DNA from: Bacteriovorax sp. BAL6_X
GTDB taxonomy: Bacteria > Bdellovibrionota > Bacteriovoracia > Bacteriovoracales > Bacteriovoracaceae
Assembly: GCF_000443995.1 (NCBI RefSeq)
Contig: NZ_AUMC01000003.1
Location: 1-64,000 of the forward strand
DNA length: 64,000 nucleotides
Direction: 5' to 3'
In this document: piece by piece, positions 25,924 through 34,856 of the stretch
Layout: the number at the start of each line of letters is the position of its first letter
Position numbering within the stretch: the first letter of the stretch is position 1
Program-made: the position numbers and the translations under genes
Notes under the pieces: model-generated
Database searches by the model: none
What the model saw: the letters and a program-made list of their open reading frames with translations, nothing else
Told to the model about the DNA's origin: nothing

Positions 25924-26571
25924 TTATTCTCCTTCAAACCATTTTACTACAACGTGATCAATGCCTGCTCTTTGGGCAGCTTCGATTCCTGTAGGTGAGT
26001 CTTCAAAAATTAGACATTCATGTGTTTGAGCTTTAAAAAATTCCTGGGCCAATAAATATGGAGCAGGATTAGGCTTTGAATAATCTACTTCTCTATCTGT
26101 AATAATTTTTTCAAAGTAACTATCTAATTCACAATGTTTTAAGATTGGATGAGTCACTTCATATTGACTTGCTGTCACAAGTGCAAGTCGAGCACCACTA
26201 TCTCTTAAGCGTTTTAGTAGCTCCTGAATATTTCTATGTCTTATATTACTTGCGTCGGACTGGCCAATGAGTTCAACCAATGCTTCATTTTTCCTTATGA
26301 GATATTCTTCTAGGCTATTAAGGGCCAGTGCTTCTTGAATCATTGGAAAAACCTCGCCATCAGACATGCCATAGGTTTCTTCCATTGTTGGTATTTTCTT
26401 TCCATTACACAGAGATTTAACAACTTCATAGTGAAGAGGCTCACTATTTAGGATTGTTCCATCCATATCAAAGAAGATATAAGGTCTTGTTTTTGCAATG
26501 GCCAAAATTTCATCAATAACAGTGCTATCTAAAACACTGAAATTACTAAGCTTATTTCCGATCGAATTCAT
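25924..26571 (-). CDS. HAD-superfamily phosphatase, beta-phosphoglucomutase-like
   Basis: HAD hydrolase (215 aa). The nucleophile motif DMDGT spans 35-39 (Asp35, Asp37) and is followed by the alpha-helical cap. The acid motif IFEDSPTGIEAA is near the C-terminus. The family hydrolyses or isomerises small phosphorylated compounds, and the substrate cannot be read from sequence. It is the first gene of the mutase operon and its stop abuts the mutase ATG, so translation is coupled. A repair or detoxification role beside the mutase is possible but unproven. About 30 residues precede the catalytic motif, more than usual. Confidence 0.88.
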   Translation of the reverse strand: MNSIGNKLSNFSVLDSTVIDEILAIAKTRPYIFFDMDGTILNSEPLHYEVVKSLCNGKKIPTMEETYGMSDGEVFPMIQEALALNSLEEYLIRKNEALVELIGQSDASNIRHRNIQELLKRLRDSGARLALVTASQYEVTHPILKHCELDSYFEKIITDREVDYSKPNPAPYLLAQEFFKAQTHECLIFEDSPTGIEAAQRAGIDHVVVKWFEGE

Positions 26572-26612
26572 TCCAACTTTATACCATAAAAACCTAGGAA
26601 TTTGTTTCGTTG

Positions 26613-26642
26613 TTGTTTTGCGTCATGAGATTAAGTTATAAT
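26613..26642 (+). promoter_or_regulatory. Promoter of the 176-residue unknown gene
   Basis: TTGTTT (26613-26618) lies 18 bases before a perfect TATAAT (26637-26642). The predicted start of transcription falls just upstream of the GGAGGAG site of the gene at 26663. Confidence 0.6.
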
Positions 26643-26662
26643 TTATAGATACGGAGGAGATT

Positions 26663-27193
26663 GTGAAGAAACATACGACCAACATTTCTCTTGAACCTTC
26701 ACTGCAGGCTTATTTCTATGATGAACTGCATCGTATAAATCTTAAAAGGCAAAACCCTTTACCTCAGTTATCTATCTTTTATTCTTCCTTAGTGATGGAT
26801 AAGTTTGGACTTTCTCAACACTATTTCGAAGAACAAAAAGATGGAAGATTAAAAGAGAAGACGCTTGGGCTAAAGCTCTTACAAACTGAGCACTTAAGTG
26901 AACGTGAAAAGAAAAGAGAATTACGCGATATTGCAGATACAGCATTATTTCTATGTGGATATTTTTCTAATTCAGTTAATGAGAAGATTATTGATTTAGG
27001 ATACTACTGTGAAATTGGTAAAACTGCATATCAAAAACTCGACTGTTATCAACATACGTTTTACGACTTTGATGGTTTCTTCAAGGAGCTCGCTTCGCAG
27101 TTTTATGACATCACAAATTTGATGAGTTTACTGCAAAGCGATTGCTACTTAAATGAAGAACAATACTTGCTCTTTACTAAGGATGTATCGTAG
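26663..27193 (+). CDS. Uncharacterised cytoplasmic protein
   Basis: I do not recognise this 176-residue protein. It starts at GTG 26663 behind an excellent GGAGGAG site and its own consensus-like promoter. No signal peptide or membrane segment is seen. It is soluble and probably alpha-helical, with a charged central stretch (HLSEREKKRELRDIADTALFLCGYF) and a Tyr/Phe-rich C-terminal half containing DLGYYCEIGKTAYQKL. The end overlaps the convergent M16 peptidase gene by 17 bases. The family may be lineage-specific. Confidence 0.8.
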   Translation: MKKHTTNISLEPSLQAYFYDELHRINLKRQNPLPQLSIFYSSLVMDKFGLSQHYFEEQKDGRLKEKTLGLKLLQTEHLSEREKKRELRDIADTALFLCGYFSNSVNEKIIDLGYYCEIGKTAYQKLDCYQHTFYDFDGFFKELASQFYDITNLMSLLQSDCYLNEEQYLLFTKDVS

Positions 27194-29762
27194 TTGGGAT
27201 ACTATTATCGATAGTTTTTCCAACAGTAATTGTTATCCAATTTTGTTTTAAAACTTTCTTGATGATTTTTTGAAAGTCTTCATATTTAAAGTTTCTAATT
27301 TCTTCATTTGATTTATAGAAGTAATCAACGCCAAGGCCATGAAGAGCAGGAACAGAGTAGACATTTGCGTAGTCATCATTAACTTGTAGATTAAGTTGAT
27401 TTTGTCCATCAATCATCATCTTGATGCGATCAAAGTCCGATTTAGAAAGACCTTCTTTTTGGAGTTTAGATAAGATGGAATTGATAGCAGTGATTGCTTC
27501 AACTGTTTTATCATGACCGCTGGCCATGTAAATTCCCCAGTATCCAGCTTCGAGGGCATTCATATGAATTGGCTGAGCAACATAACAAAGTCCTTTACGA
27601 TCTCTAACATCCACAAAGAGTTCTGATGATTGGCCAGATAGGTGAGTTGTTAACATCTTGAAAACAACGTTTTCTTTGGCAGTAAGTTTTTTTGTTTGAG
27701 TCGCAATTAGAATTTGAGTTTGTTCACGATCAAAATCAATATGTTTTTCAACCGTCTTAATAGGAACAACTTTCTTCGCTTCCTTCTTCTTTCCTTTCCT
27801 TGGCCTTAGCCCTTCAAAGTAGAATTCTACTTTCTCTTTTACTTCATCTAGTGGAAGGTCTCCACAGAAAGTGACAAGCATCTCTTTCGTTTTTAAGTTC
27901 TTTTCATGAAGCTTTGCAAGGTCTTCTTTTTTTATTGATTTTACTGATTTTTCAGTACCGATAGTAGAAAAGGCATAAGGGTGACCTTTAAATAATAAAT
28001 TTGTTGCCTCGTTAAAGCAGTGTCTTGTTGGATCTGACTTATTTGCCTCAATCGTTCTAAATATTAATTTCTTTTCATGAGCAAGGAATTTAGCTTGAAA
28101 TGAAGGAGAAATTAGTGACTTGAAAAAGTGTTTTGAGAGGTCAGAAAAGTATTCACTTTGACCATGCATCGTCATTCCGTATGCGTTCTTTCCTGAAAAG
28201 TTATTGAACATTGTCGACTTATTGTCGAGATCTAGCTTTAGCTTCTCATAGCTAAGGCCTTTGTATCCCTTTGTCAGTTGAGAGCTCATTAGACTATAGA
28301 TACCATTTGTTTTAGTGGATTCATCAGCAAGCCCACCTTTTAAGTAAGCGTGCATCACAAATGTAGGTGTAATAGCGTTATAGCGATAAAGTAGCTTGAT
28401 TCCCGGTTTGATTTCAACAATTTGAGTAGCCGGGTCATACTTGGATTTTGTCGCTTTTATTGTTTGTTCTTTTTGGTTCTTCTTAAGCTTTGCAATTTTG
28501 TTCTTAAACTCCACTAGCTTTGGTTTAAAGTCTTGTGGCCTTAAGTCATTTGGAATTTGTAAACTTAAGTGAAGTGAGCGTCCAAAAATATCTGAGTACT
28601 TTTTATTAACCTCTTTAAGGCTAGTTTTTTTAATCTTGTTTATGAACTCTTGCTCTATTTCAAGGTCCTTAGCTCCTGCGTAGCTACTTCCTAGAGAGAA
28701 GGCATAGGACTCTAAAGATTCTTTCTCATAAATTTTAGCCGCCACATATTGGTTTTTAATTTTTTTAATATCATTTTCTTTTAGGCCAACAGTTGTAGCT
28801 TCTGAGATTGTCTTCTCTAGCTCATGCATAACTTTTTGGTAATTCTCTTTTGGGAAGTTGATTCTCAAGAAATGAATTCCTCCATCAGCAAAGAACATCG
28901 ATGAAGAAGTACAGTTATTTGCAATTGTATTATTTAAAACAAGGTTCTTATATAGTGGAGATGTTTCACCATATCCAAGGGCATTGTATGCGAGATCTTC
29001 TCCTGCAGCACCTTCTGACTTCATTGGAGGACATTCAATGGCCATTGTTAGTTGGCACATACGAACGTCTTTTTTATGTATTTCAATTGTAGACTTCTTA
29101 TGGAGTGAAAAAGATGGTCTCTCTGAAAGCTTACCTTTTGGAAGCTCGTAACTTTCGATTGTTTTAATATATTTCTTTTTGTTTTTTAAATCACCAGCGA
29201 CTACTAAGAATGCATTCGCATTATTGTAGTGGTTATTTCTGAACTCAATTAACTGTTTTTGTGTGAAGTTCTTAATTGTTTGTTCATTTCCAAGAATAGG
29301 GTGTGCATAGCCACCATTAAAAGACATTTCTTGTATTCTTTGAAAAGAAAATTGACCAGGATTATCTTGGCTACGACGATACTCTTCAAAAACTACTTCT
29401 CTTTCAGGAATGAGATCTTCTTGATTGAACATAGGGTTAGAAACCATATCCATGATGATATCAATTGATGTATTAAAGTAAGCAATTGGCGAGTTTATAT
29501 AGTAGCAAGTGTAGTCAAAAGAAGTGAAGGCATTGACTTCTCCACCAAATGACTCAACATCGTGAGCGATTTTAGCTCCAGGTCTTTTTTGTGTACCTTT
29601 AAAGAACATATGCTCTAAGAAGTGTGCGATACCAAAATTTGATTCATCTTCTAGGGTTGATCCTGCACGAAACCAAATTTGTACAGATGCACTTGTATTT
29701 CCCGGAACATCAACAAAAATGACTTCCAAACCATTATTTAACTTTTCTATTTCATATTTCAT
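27177..29762 (-). CDS. M16-family zinc metallopeptidase (two-lobe, pitrilysin-like)
   Basis: M16 peptidase (861 aa) made of two homologous halves on one chain. The first half carries the inverted zinc motif HFLEH at 47-51 (His47, Glu50, His51) with GGEVNAFTSFDYTCYY and the distal zinc glutamate region EREVVFEEYRRSQDNP. The second half lacks an HxxEH motif and ends with RDRKGLCYVAQPIHMNALEAGYWGIY. No signal peptide is visible, so it appears to be cytoplasmic or released by another route. AAGG precedes the ATG. Members of the family degrade signal or transit peptides and other small peptides. Confidence 0.93.
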   Translation of the reverse strand: MKYEIEKLNNGLEVIFVDVPGNTSASVQIWFRAGSTLEDESNFGIAHFLEHMFFKGTQKRPGAKIAHDVESFGGEVNAFTSFDYTCYYINSPIAYFNTSIDIIMDMVSNPMFNQEDLIPEREVVFEEYRRSQDNPGQFSFQRIQEMSFNGGYAHPILGNEQTIKNFTQKQLIEFRNNHYNNANAFLVVAGDLKNKKKYIKTIESYELPKGKLSERPSFSLHKKSTIEIHKKDVRMCQLTMAIECPPMKSEGAAGEDLAYNALGYGETSPLYKNLVLNNTIANNCTSSSMFFADGGIHFLRINFPKENYQKVMHELEKTISEATTVGLKENDIKKIKNQYVAAKIYEKESLESYAFSLGSSYAGAKDLEIEQEFINKIKKTSLKEVNKKYSDIFGRSLHLSLQIPNDLRPQDFKPKLVEFKNKIAKLKKNQKEQTIKATKSKYDPATQIVEIKPGIKLLYRYNAITPTFVMHAYLKGGLADESTKTNGIYSLMSSQLTKGYKGLSYEKLKLDLDNKSTMFNNFSGKNAYGMTMHGQSEYFSDLSKHFFKSLISPSFQAKFLAHEKKLIFRTIEANKSDPTRHCFNEATNLLFKGHPYAFSTIGTEKSVKSIKKEDLAKLHEKNLKTKEMLVTFCGDLPLDEVKEKVEFYFEGLRPRKGKKKEAKKVVPIKTVEKHIDFDREQTQILIATQTKKLTAKENVVFKMLTTHLSGQSSELFVDVRDRKGLCYVAQPIHMNALEAGYWGIYMASGHDKTVEAITAINSILSKLQKEGLSKSDFDRIKMMIDGQNQLNLQVNDDYANVYSVPALHGLGVDYFYKSNEEIRNFKYEDFQKIIKKVLKQNWITITVGKTIDNSIPTTIHP

Positions 29763-29822
29763 TTACATTGCCTTTTAATTTTAGGTATTTGTTAATTATA
29801 GTCTGGGTTACAAAAAAATAAT

Positions 29823-30923
29823 ATGGAAGAAATAAAGTCGTTATATATCCATTTCCCGTTCTGTCGTCACCTCTGTAATTATTGTGACTTTTTTAAGTCA
29901 ATTAAAGAGAACGATGGGCAACTCGATGATTTCGAAAGACTCTTTGCAGATATGTCTACAAAGCATAAGTCGATTCTAACTAGTCATGGCGCTACTCTTA
30001 AGGAGTTAGAGTCTCTCTATATTGGTGGAGGAACACCTAGTTTATGGGGAAGTCGTGGAGCATATTTCTTAAGAGATTGGTTGTCTGACAATAAGATTTC
30101 TTTGAATGAAAAATGTGAATTTACTCTTGAGGTAAATCCTGGGGCATGGACGGAAGAAACTTTGAGTAGTTGGCGAAGTATCGGAGCGAATCGCTATTCT
30201 TTAGGTGTTCAATCTCTAAACCCGAATTTCTTAAAAATTATTGACCGCGTCCACAATATTGATGACGTCCACGAAACATTAAAATACTTTAATAAAGGAA
30301 ATTATAATTTCTCTGTGGACTTTATGATTGGCCTTCCATTTTCTAAAAAATTCAATCGCGATATTATAGCTGAGCTAACTGAAATTCTTACGTATAACCC
30401 AAGTCATATAAGTCTTTATATACTGACTGTACCAAAGCATTATAAGCACTATGATGAATTACCAGATGAAGAGTGGATAAGTGATGAATATATTAAAGTC
30501 GCTAACTTCCTTGCTATCAATGGTTTTAAACACTACGAAGTATCAAATTTTGCTAAAGCAGATAAAGCATCTATTCATAATTTAAATTATTGGAAGATGG
30601 AATCTGTGGCAGCAATTGGTCCTTCTGCAACAGGTTATATCAAGAATAATCGATATCGCTATAAGTGGAAAACTAAAGGCGCCGAAGTTGTCGAAGAGAA
30701 TCTTAGTGAAGACGAATTTCAAATAGAACGGCTTTATATGAATTTACGCTCTAGTGTTGGCTTCCCCGTTAGAGATTTTTATTGGGGTGATCTTGATGAG
30801 CTTGTTCAGTCACTAAAGTCGCGTGGATTGGTCATGGCCAGACGTGATTATTTCTATTTAACGTCACGCGGCTTTCTTGTTCTAGACTCAATTATCGATG
30901 AAATATTTAAAATAAATAAGTAA
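29823..30923 (+). CDS. hemW: HemW-like radical SAM protein
   Basis: Radical SAM protein (366 aa) of the HemW family, related to coproporphyrinogen dehydrogenase and, in known cases, acting as a haem chaperone. The iron-sulfur motif CxxxCxxC is at Cys14, Cys18 and Cys21 (HFPFCRHLCNYCDF). The SAM-binding GGGTPSLW and LGVQSLNPNFLKIIDRVH follow, and the YEVSNFAK segment is typical. It lacks the N-terminal extension with the catalytic Tyr of HemN. No ribosome-binding site is visible before the ATG. It is monocistronic, divergent from the M16 gene. Confidence 0.9.
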   Translation: MEEIKSLYIHFPFCRHLCNYCDFFKSIKENDGQLDDFERLFADMSTKHKSILTSHGATLKELESLYIGGGTPSLWGSRGAYFLRDWLSDNKISLNEKCEFTLEVNPGAWTEETLSSWRSIGANRYSLGVQSLNPNFLKIIDRVHNIDDVHETLKYFNKGNYNFSVDFMIGLPFSKKFNRDIIAELTEILTYNPSHISLYILTVPKHYKHYDELPDEEWISDEYIKVANFLAINGFKHYEVSNFAKADKASIHNLNYWKMESVAAIGPSATGYIKNNRYRYKWKTKGAEVVEENLSEDEFQIERLYMNLRSSVGFPVRDFYWGDLDELVQSLKSRGLVMARRDYFYLTSRGFLVLDSIIDEIFKINK

Positions 30924-31030
30924 TTTCGGGGATTTGTGAAGTAAATTGAAAAAAAGTCATTGTGCAACGTTGACACTGGGCCAAAGAATACCATCTTTAG
31001 GATAGAGATAAATTTAAAGAGGTAGTTGAA

Positions 31031-31588
31031 ATGTCTGAAACTCACGTTAATGAAGAAAATGAAAAAGAACTAGGGCCTGAAACTAATGCAGAAACTCAGG
31101 AAACTTCTCAAGTAGAAGATACGGAAACTGAAAATGAAGTTTCAGAAGAAATGAAAGAGTTAATGGAATTTAAAGACAAATTCTATTATGTAGCAGCTGA
31201 GATGGAAAATCTTAAAAGACGTCATGAAAAACAGCTTCAAGATCAAATTAAATTTGGGACTGAAAAAGTAATGATGGGCCTTTTAGATGTTGTTGATAAC
31301 TTAGAAAGAACTCTTCAGGCGATTGAAAGTGATGAAGATGATAAGGTTAAAAATATTTACACTGGTGTAGATATGGTTAAAAACCAGTTTCTTGAAACAC
31401 TTAAGTCAAATGGTTTAGAAAAAATTGAAACAGAAGGTAAGGTTTTTGATCCACACTTTCATGAAGCAATGGCCCAGATGCCAGCAGAAGGAAAAGAAGA
31501 TCAAGAGATCGTGCAAACATATCAAAACGGTTACTCACTAAACGGTAGAGTGATTAGAGCAGCAAAAGTAGTAGTAGCAAAAAACTAA
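31031..31588 (+). CDS. grpE: Nucleotide exchange factor GrpE
   Basis: GrpE (185 aa) releases ADP from DnaK. The first 35 residues are acidic and disordered (Glu/Thr rich), followed by a long helix [23 protein letters not shown] and the C-terminal wing [43 protein letters not shown], the clear GrpE signature. AGAGG precedes the ATG. It heads grpE-dnaK-dnaJ. No CIRCE element (TTAGCACTC-N9-GAGTGCTAA) and no hrcA gene lie upstream. A TTGACA at 30970-30975 has no good -10 at normal spacing. Confidence 0.96.
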   Translation: MSETHVNEENEKELGPETNAETQETSQVEDTETENEVSEEMKELMEFKDKFYYVAAEMENLKRRHEKQLQDQIKFGTEKVMMGLLDVVDNLERTLQAIESDEDDKVKNIYTGVDMVKNQFLETLKSNGLEKIETEGKVFDPHFHEAMAQMPAEGKEDQEIVQTYQNGYSLNGRVIRAAKVVVAKN

Positions 31589-31607
31589 TTATATAAAGGA
31601 GATTATA

Positions 31608-33524
31608 ATGGGAAAAATTATTGGAATCGACTTAGGTACAACTAATTCATGTGTTGCCGTTCTTGAAAACGGTAAGTACAAAATCGTAGCAAACGCAGAA
31701 GGGCACAATACAACTCCATCTGTTATTGGTTTCGCCAACAACGGTGAAACTCTTGTAGGTCAAGTTGCAAAAAGACAAGCTGTAACAAATCCTTCAAAAA
31801 CACTTTATGGTATTAAGAGACTTATTGGTCGTAAATTTAATACACCAGAAGCAAAGTCATTTGCTGACGTTGCTCCATTTGAAATTTTTGCAAATGACAA
31901 TGGTGATGCATGGGTAAAGGTTGATGGGAAGGCAATGTCTCCTCAAGAGATCTCTGCAAAAGTTCTTCAAAAGCTTAAGAAAGCTGCAGAAGATTACTTA
32001 GGTGAAACAGTTACTGAAGCTGTAATTACAGTTCCAGCATATTTTAATGACTCTCAAAGACAAGCAACTAAAGATGCAGGTAAGATTGCAGGTCTTGAAG
32101 TAAAAAGAATTATCAACGAACCAACTGCTGCGGCACTTGCTTACGGACTAGAGTCTAAGCAAGATAAAAACATTGCAGTATTTGACCTTGGTGGTGGTAC
32201 TTTTGATATCTCAATTCTTGAGATCACTTCAGATGGTGTATTCGAAGTAAAAGCAACTAACGGTGATACATTCCTTGGTGGTGAGAACTTTGATGAAAAA
32301 ATCATTAACTTCCTTGCTGAAGAGTTCCTAAAATCAGACGGAATCGATTTAAGAAAAGACCAAATGGCACTTCAACGACTTAAAGAAGCTGCTGAAAAAG
32401 CTAAGCATGAGCTATCGAATGTTAACTCAACAGATGTTAACCTTCCATTCATCACTGCAGATGCTTCAGGTCCAAAACACTTAAACGTAAACCTTTCAAG
32501 AGCTAAGTTTGAATCTCTAATCGGTGATCACTTAACTGCACTTGCTAAGCCATGTCTAACTTGTCTTGAAGACTCTGGCCTTGAGAAGAGCGAAATCGAT
32601 GAGGTAATTCTTGTTGGTGGTTCAACTCGTATTCCAGCTGTTCAAGAAAGAGTAAAAGAAATCTTTGGTAAAGAAGCTTCTAAAGGTGTTAACCCTGACG
32701 AAGTTGTAGCTGCAGGTGCTGCAATTCAAGGTGGTGTTTTAGCTGGTGACGTTAAAGACGTTCTACTACTAGACGTAACTCCACTAACTCTAGGGATCGA
32801 AACTCTAGGTGGTGTTATGACTCCACTAATTGAGAAAAACACAACTATTCCATCGAAGAAGTCACAAACTTTCTCAACTGCTGTTGATAACCAACCAGCT
32901 GTTACAATTCACGTATGCCAAGGTGAGCGTGAATTTGCTAAAGATAATAAGTCACTAGGACGTTTTGATCTAAGTGGTATTGCACCAGCTCCAAGAGGAG
33001 TGCCACAAATCGAAGTTACTTTTGATATTGATGCTAACGGTATCGTACATGTTTCGGCTGTAGACAAAGCAACTGGTAAATCTCAAGAGATTAAGATTAC
33101 TGCTGGTTCAGGTCTTTCAGATGAAGAAATCGAAAGAATGGTACAAGAAGCAGAAGCTAACAAAGAAGCAGATAAGAAAGCACGTGAGATCGTTGATACT
33201 AGAAACAATCTAGATGCACTTATCCTAAGCTGTGAAAAAATGATCAAAGACAGTGCTGATAAAATCTCTGAAGACGATAAGTCTAAGTTAGAAGCAGCAA
33301 TCAATGAAGCTAAAGGTAAGCTTCAGTCTGAGAACCTTGATGAATTAAAAGCAGCTCAAGAAGCTCTAACGAACGCTTCTCATGCAATCGCTCAGCAAAT
33401 GTACCAACAGCCAGGTGCTGAAGCTGGTGCTCAGCAAGCTGGTCCAGAAGCAGATGCAGGTGCAAATGCGGGATCAAATAAGCAAGACGACGATGTTGTT
33501 GATGCTGACTTTAAAGAAGTTTAA
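31608..33524 (+). CDS. dnaK: Hsp70 chaperone DnaK
   Basis: DnaK (638 aa), the main cytoplasmic Hsp70. The nucleotide domain starts [13 protein letters not shown] and contains [11 protein letters not shown] and [12 protein letters not shown]. The interdomain linker [10 protein letters not shown] leads into the substrate domain. The C-terminal tail is Gly/Ala/Gln rich and ends [11 protein letters not shown], the usual co-chaperone-binding acidic end. AAGGAG precedes the ATG. Length matches the family. Confidence 0.98.
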   Translation: MGKIIGIDLGTTNSCVAVLENGKYKIVANAEGHNTTPSVIGFANNGETLVGQVAKRQAVTNPSKTLYGIKRLIGRKFNTPEAKSFADVAPFEIFANDNGDAWVKVDGKAMSPQEISAKVLQKLKKAAEDYLGETVTEAVITVPAYFNDSQRQATKDAGKIAGLEVKRIINEPTAAALAYGLESKQDKNIAVFDLGGGTFDISILEITSDGVFEVKATNGDTFLGGENFDEKIINFLAEEFLKSDGIDLRKDQMALQRLKEAAEKAKHELSNVNSTDVNLPFITADASGPKHLNVNLSRAKFESLIGDHLTALAKPCLTCLEDSGLEKSEIDEVILVGGSTRIPAVQERVKEIFGKEASKGVNPDEVVAAGAAIQGGVLAGDVKDVLLLDVTPLTLGIETLGGVMTPLIEKNTTIPSKKSQTFSTAVDNQPAVTIHVCQGEREFAKDNKSLGRFDLSGIAPAPRGVPQIEVTFDIDANGIVHVSAVDKATGKSQEIKITAGSGLSDEEIERMVQEAEANKEADKKAREIVDTRNNLDALILSCEKMIKDSADKISEDDKSKLEAAINEAKGKLQSENLDELKAAQEALTNASHAIAQQMYQQPGAEAGAQQAGPEADAGANAGSNKQDDDVVDADFKEV

Positions 33525-33543
33525 TTAAAAATATAGAATTGAA

Positions 33544-33566
33544 GGGAGCCCTGTGCTCCCTTTGTT
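33544..33566 (+). terminator. Weak hairpin between dnaK and dnaJ
   Basis: GGGAGC (33544-33549) pairs with GCTCCC (33555-33560) around a 5-base loop and is followed by TTTGTT. The short, imperfect T-run suggests partial termination or a processing/stability element that would lower dnaJ relative to dnaK. Confidence 0.5.
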
Positions 33567-33587
33567 CGTTAATAGAGAATTAAAAAT

Positions 33588-34730
33588 ATGAGTGATAAAA
33601 GAGATTATTACGATATTCTAGGTGTCGCAAAAGGTGCTGATAAAGCTGAAATTAAGAAGGCTTATCGCAAGATGGCCATGAAGTATCACCCTGACCGTAA
33701 CCCTGATAACAAAGAAGCTGAGGCAAAGTTTAAAGAGGCTTCTGAAGCAGCAGAGATTTTACTAGATGATGGAAAACGTCAGCGCTATGACCAATTTGGA
33801 CACGCTGGTGTAAATGGTCAAGCTGGTGGCTTTGGTGGCGGTGGCTTCCAAGGTGGATTTGGTGACTTCGGTGATTTAGGTGATATTTTTGGAGATATCT
33901 TTGGTGACATGATGGGCGGTGGTGGCCGTGGCCGTCGTGGAAGACGTCGCACAGGTGTTCCTGGTAATGACCTACAAATGACTGTTAGTGTTTCATTTGA
34001 AGAAGCAGCATTTGGTGCTAAAAAGAAAGTTTCAATTAACAAAGAAACAACTTGTGAACCATGCTCGGGCTCAGGTGCGAAGGCAGGGTCTGAACCAACG
34101 ACATGTGATATGTGTCACGGAGCTGGTGAAGTTCGTCGCCAACAAGGTTTCTTCACTGTTGCTTCAACTTGTCCAAAATGTCAGGGTTCAGGAACAATGA
34201 TCAAGGATCCATGTGGAACTTGTCATGGCCAAGGACGTAAGAAGAAAAAAGTTGAATTAGAGGTAACGATTCCTGCTGGAATTGACCATGGACAGCGTTT
34301 AAAACTTACTGGTGAAGGTGATGCTGGAGCACAAGGTGGACCTAATGGAGACCTTTATATTGTTGTGGATGTTAAGGAGCACGAAATCTTTAAGCGTGAA
34401 GGTTTCAATGTTCTCTATACTGTACCAATTAGCTTTTCACAAGCTGCCCTAGGTGCTGAGGTAGAAGTCCCAACTCTTGATGGTAAGGTTGTTGTAGATC
34501 TTCCTCCTGGTACTCAGTCTGGAAAGAAAATGAGACTTAAGGGGAAAGGGATTCAAAAGCTTGGTGGTTATGGAACAGGTGATGCAATTCTAACTGTTCA
34601 TGTTGAGACACCGACTAAACTGTCTAAGGAGCACAAGGAATTACTTGAGCAACTTGCTAAGCTAGAAGGAAAGCAGTGTCATCCAATGAGTACTGGTTTT
34701 ATCGATAAAGTTAAAGAATTATTTAGTTAA
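33588..34730 (+). CDS. dnaJ: Hsp40 co-chaperone DnaJ
   Basis: Type I DnaJ (380 aa), which stimulates the DnaK ATPase. The J domain (about 5-70) has YHPDRN. A Gly/Phe region (75-120) includes a run of arginines and glycines (GGGGRGRRGRRRTG). The zinc domain has four repeats: CEPCSGSG, CDMCHGAG, CPKCQGSG and CGTCHGQG. The C-terminal substrate domains are complete. It follows dnaK after 63 bases with the hairpin in between. Confidence 0.97.
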   Translation: MSDKRDYYDILGVAKGADKAEIKKAYRKMAMKYHPDRNPDNKEAEAKFKEASEAAEILLDDGKRQRYDQFGHAGVNGQAGGFGGGGFQGGFGDFGDLGDIFGDIFGDMMGGGGRGRRGRRRTGVPGNDLQMTVSVSFEEAAFGAKKKVSINKETTCEPCSGSGAKAGSEPTTCDMCHGAGEVRRQQGFFTVASTCPKCQGSGTMIKDPCGTCHGQGRKKKKVELEVTIPAGIDHGQRLKLTGEGDAGAQGGPNGDLYIVVDVKEHEIFKREGFNVLYTVPISFSQAALGAEVEVPTLDGKVVVDLPPGTQSGKKMRLKGKGIQKLGGYGTGDAILTVHVETPTKLSKEHKELLEQLAKLEGKQCHPMSTGFIDKVKELFS

Positions 34731-34745
34731 TTCAATATATACGCG

Positions 34746-34775
34746 GGAGACTGAGTGAATCAGTCTCCTATGTTT
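34746..34775 (+). terminator. Probable terminator of the grpE-dnaK-dnaJ operon
   Basis: GGAGACTGA (34746-34754) pairs perfectly with TCAGTCTCC (34760-34768) around GTGAA. The tail TATGTTTAT is only moderately T-rich, so termination may be incomplete. Confidence 0.7.
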
Positions 34776-34856
34776 ATAAAATCCTAATATTTCTCCTATT
34801 TTCATCTATCTATATTTCAAATAAAATAGACCATACAAAACTAAAAAAGGTCGACT

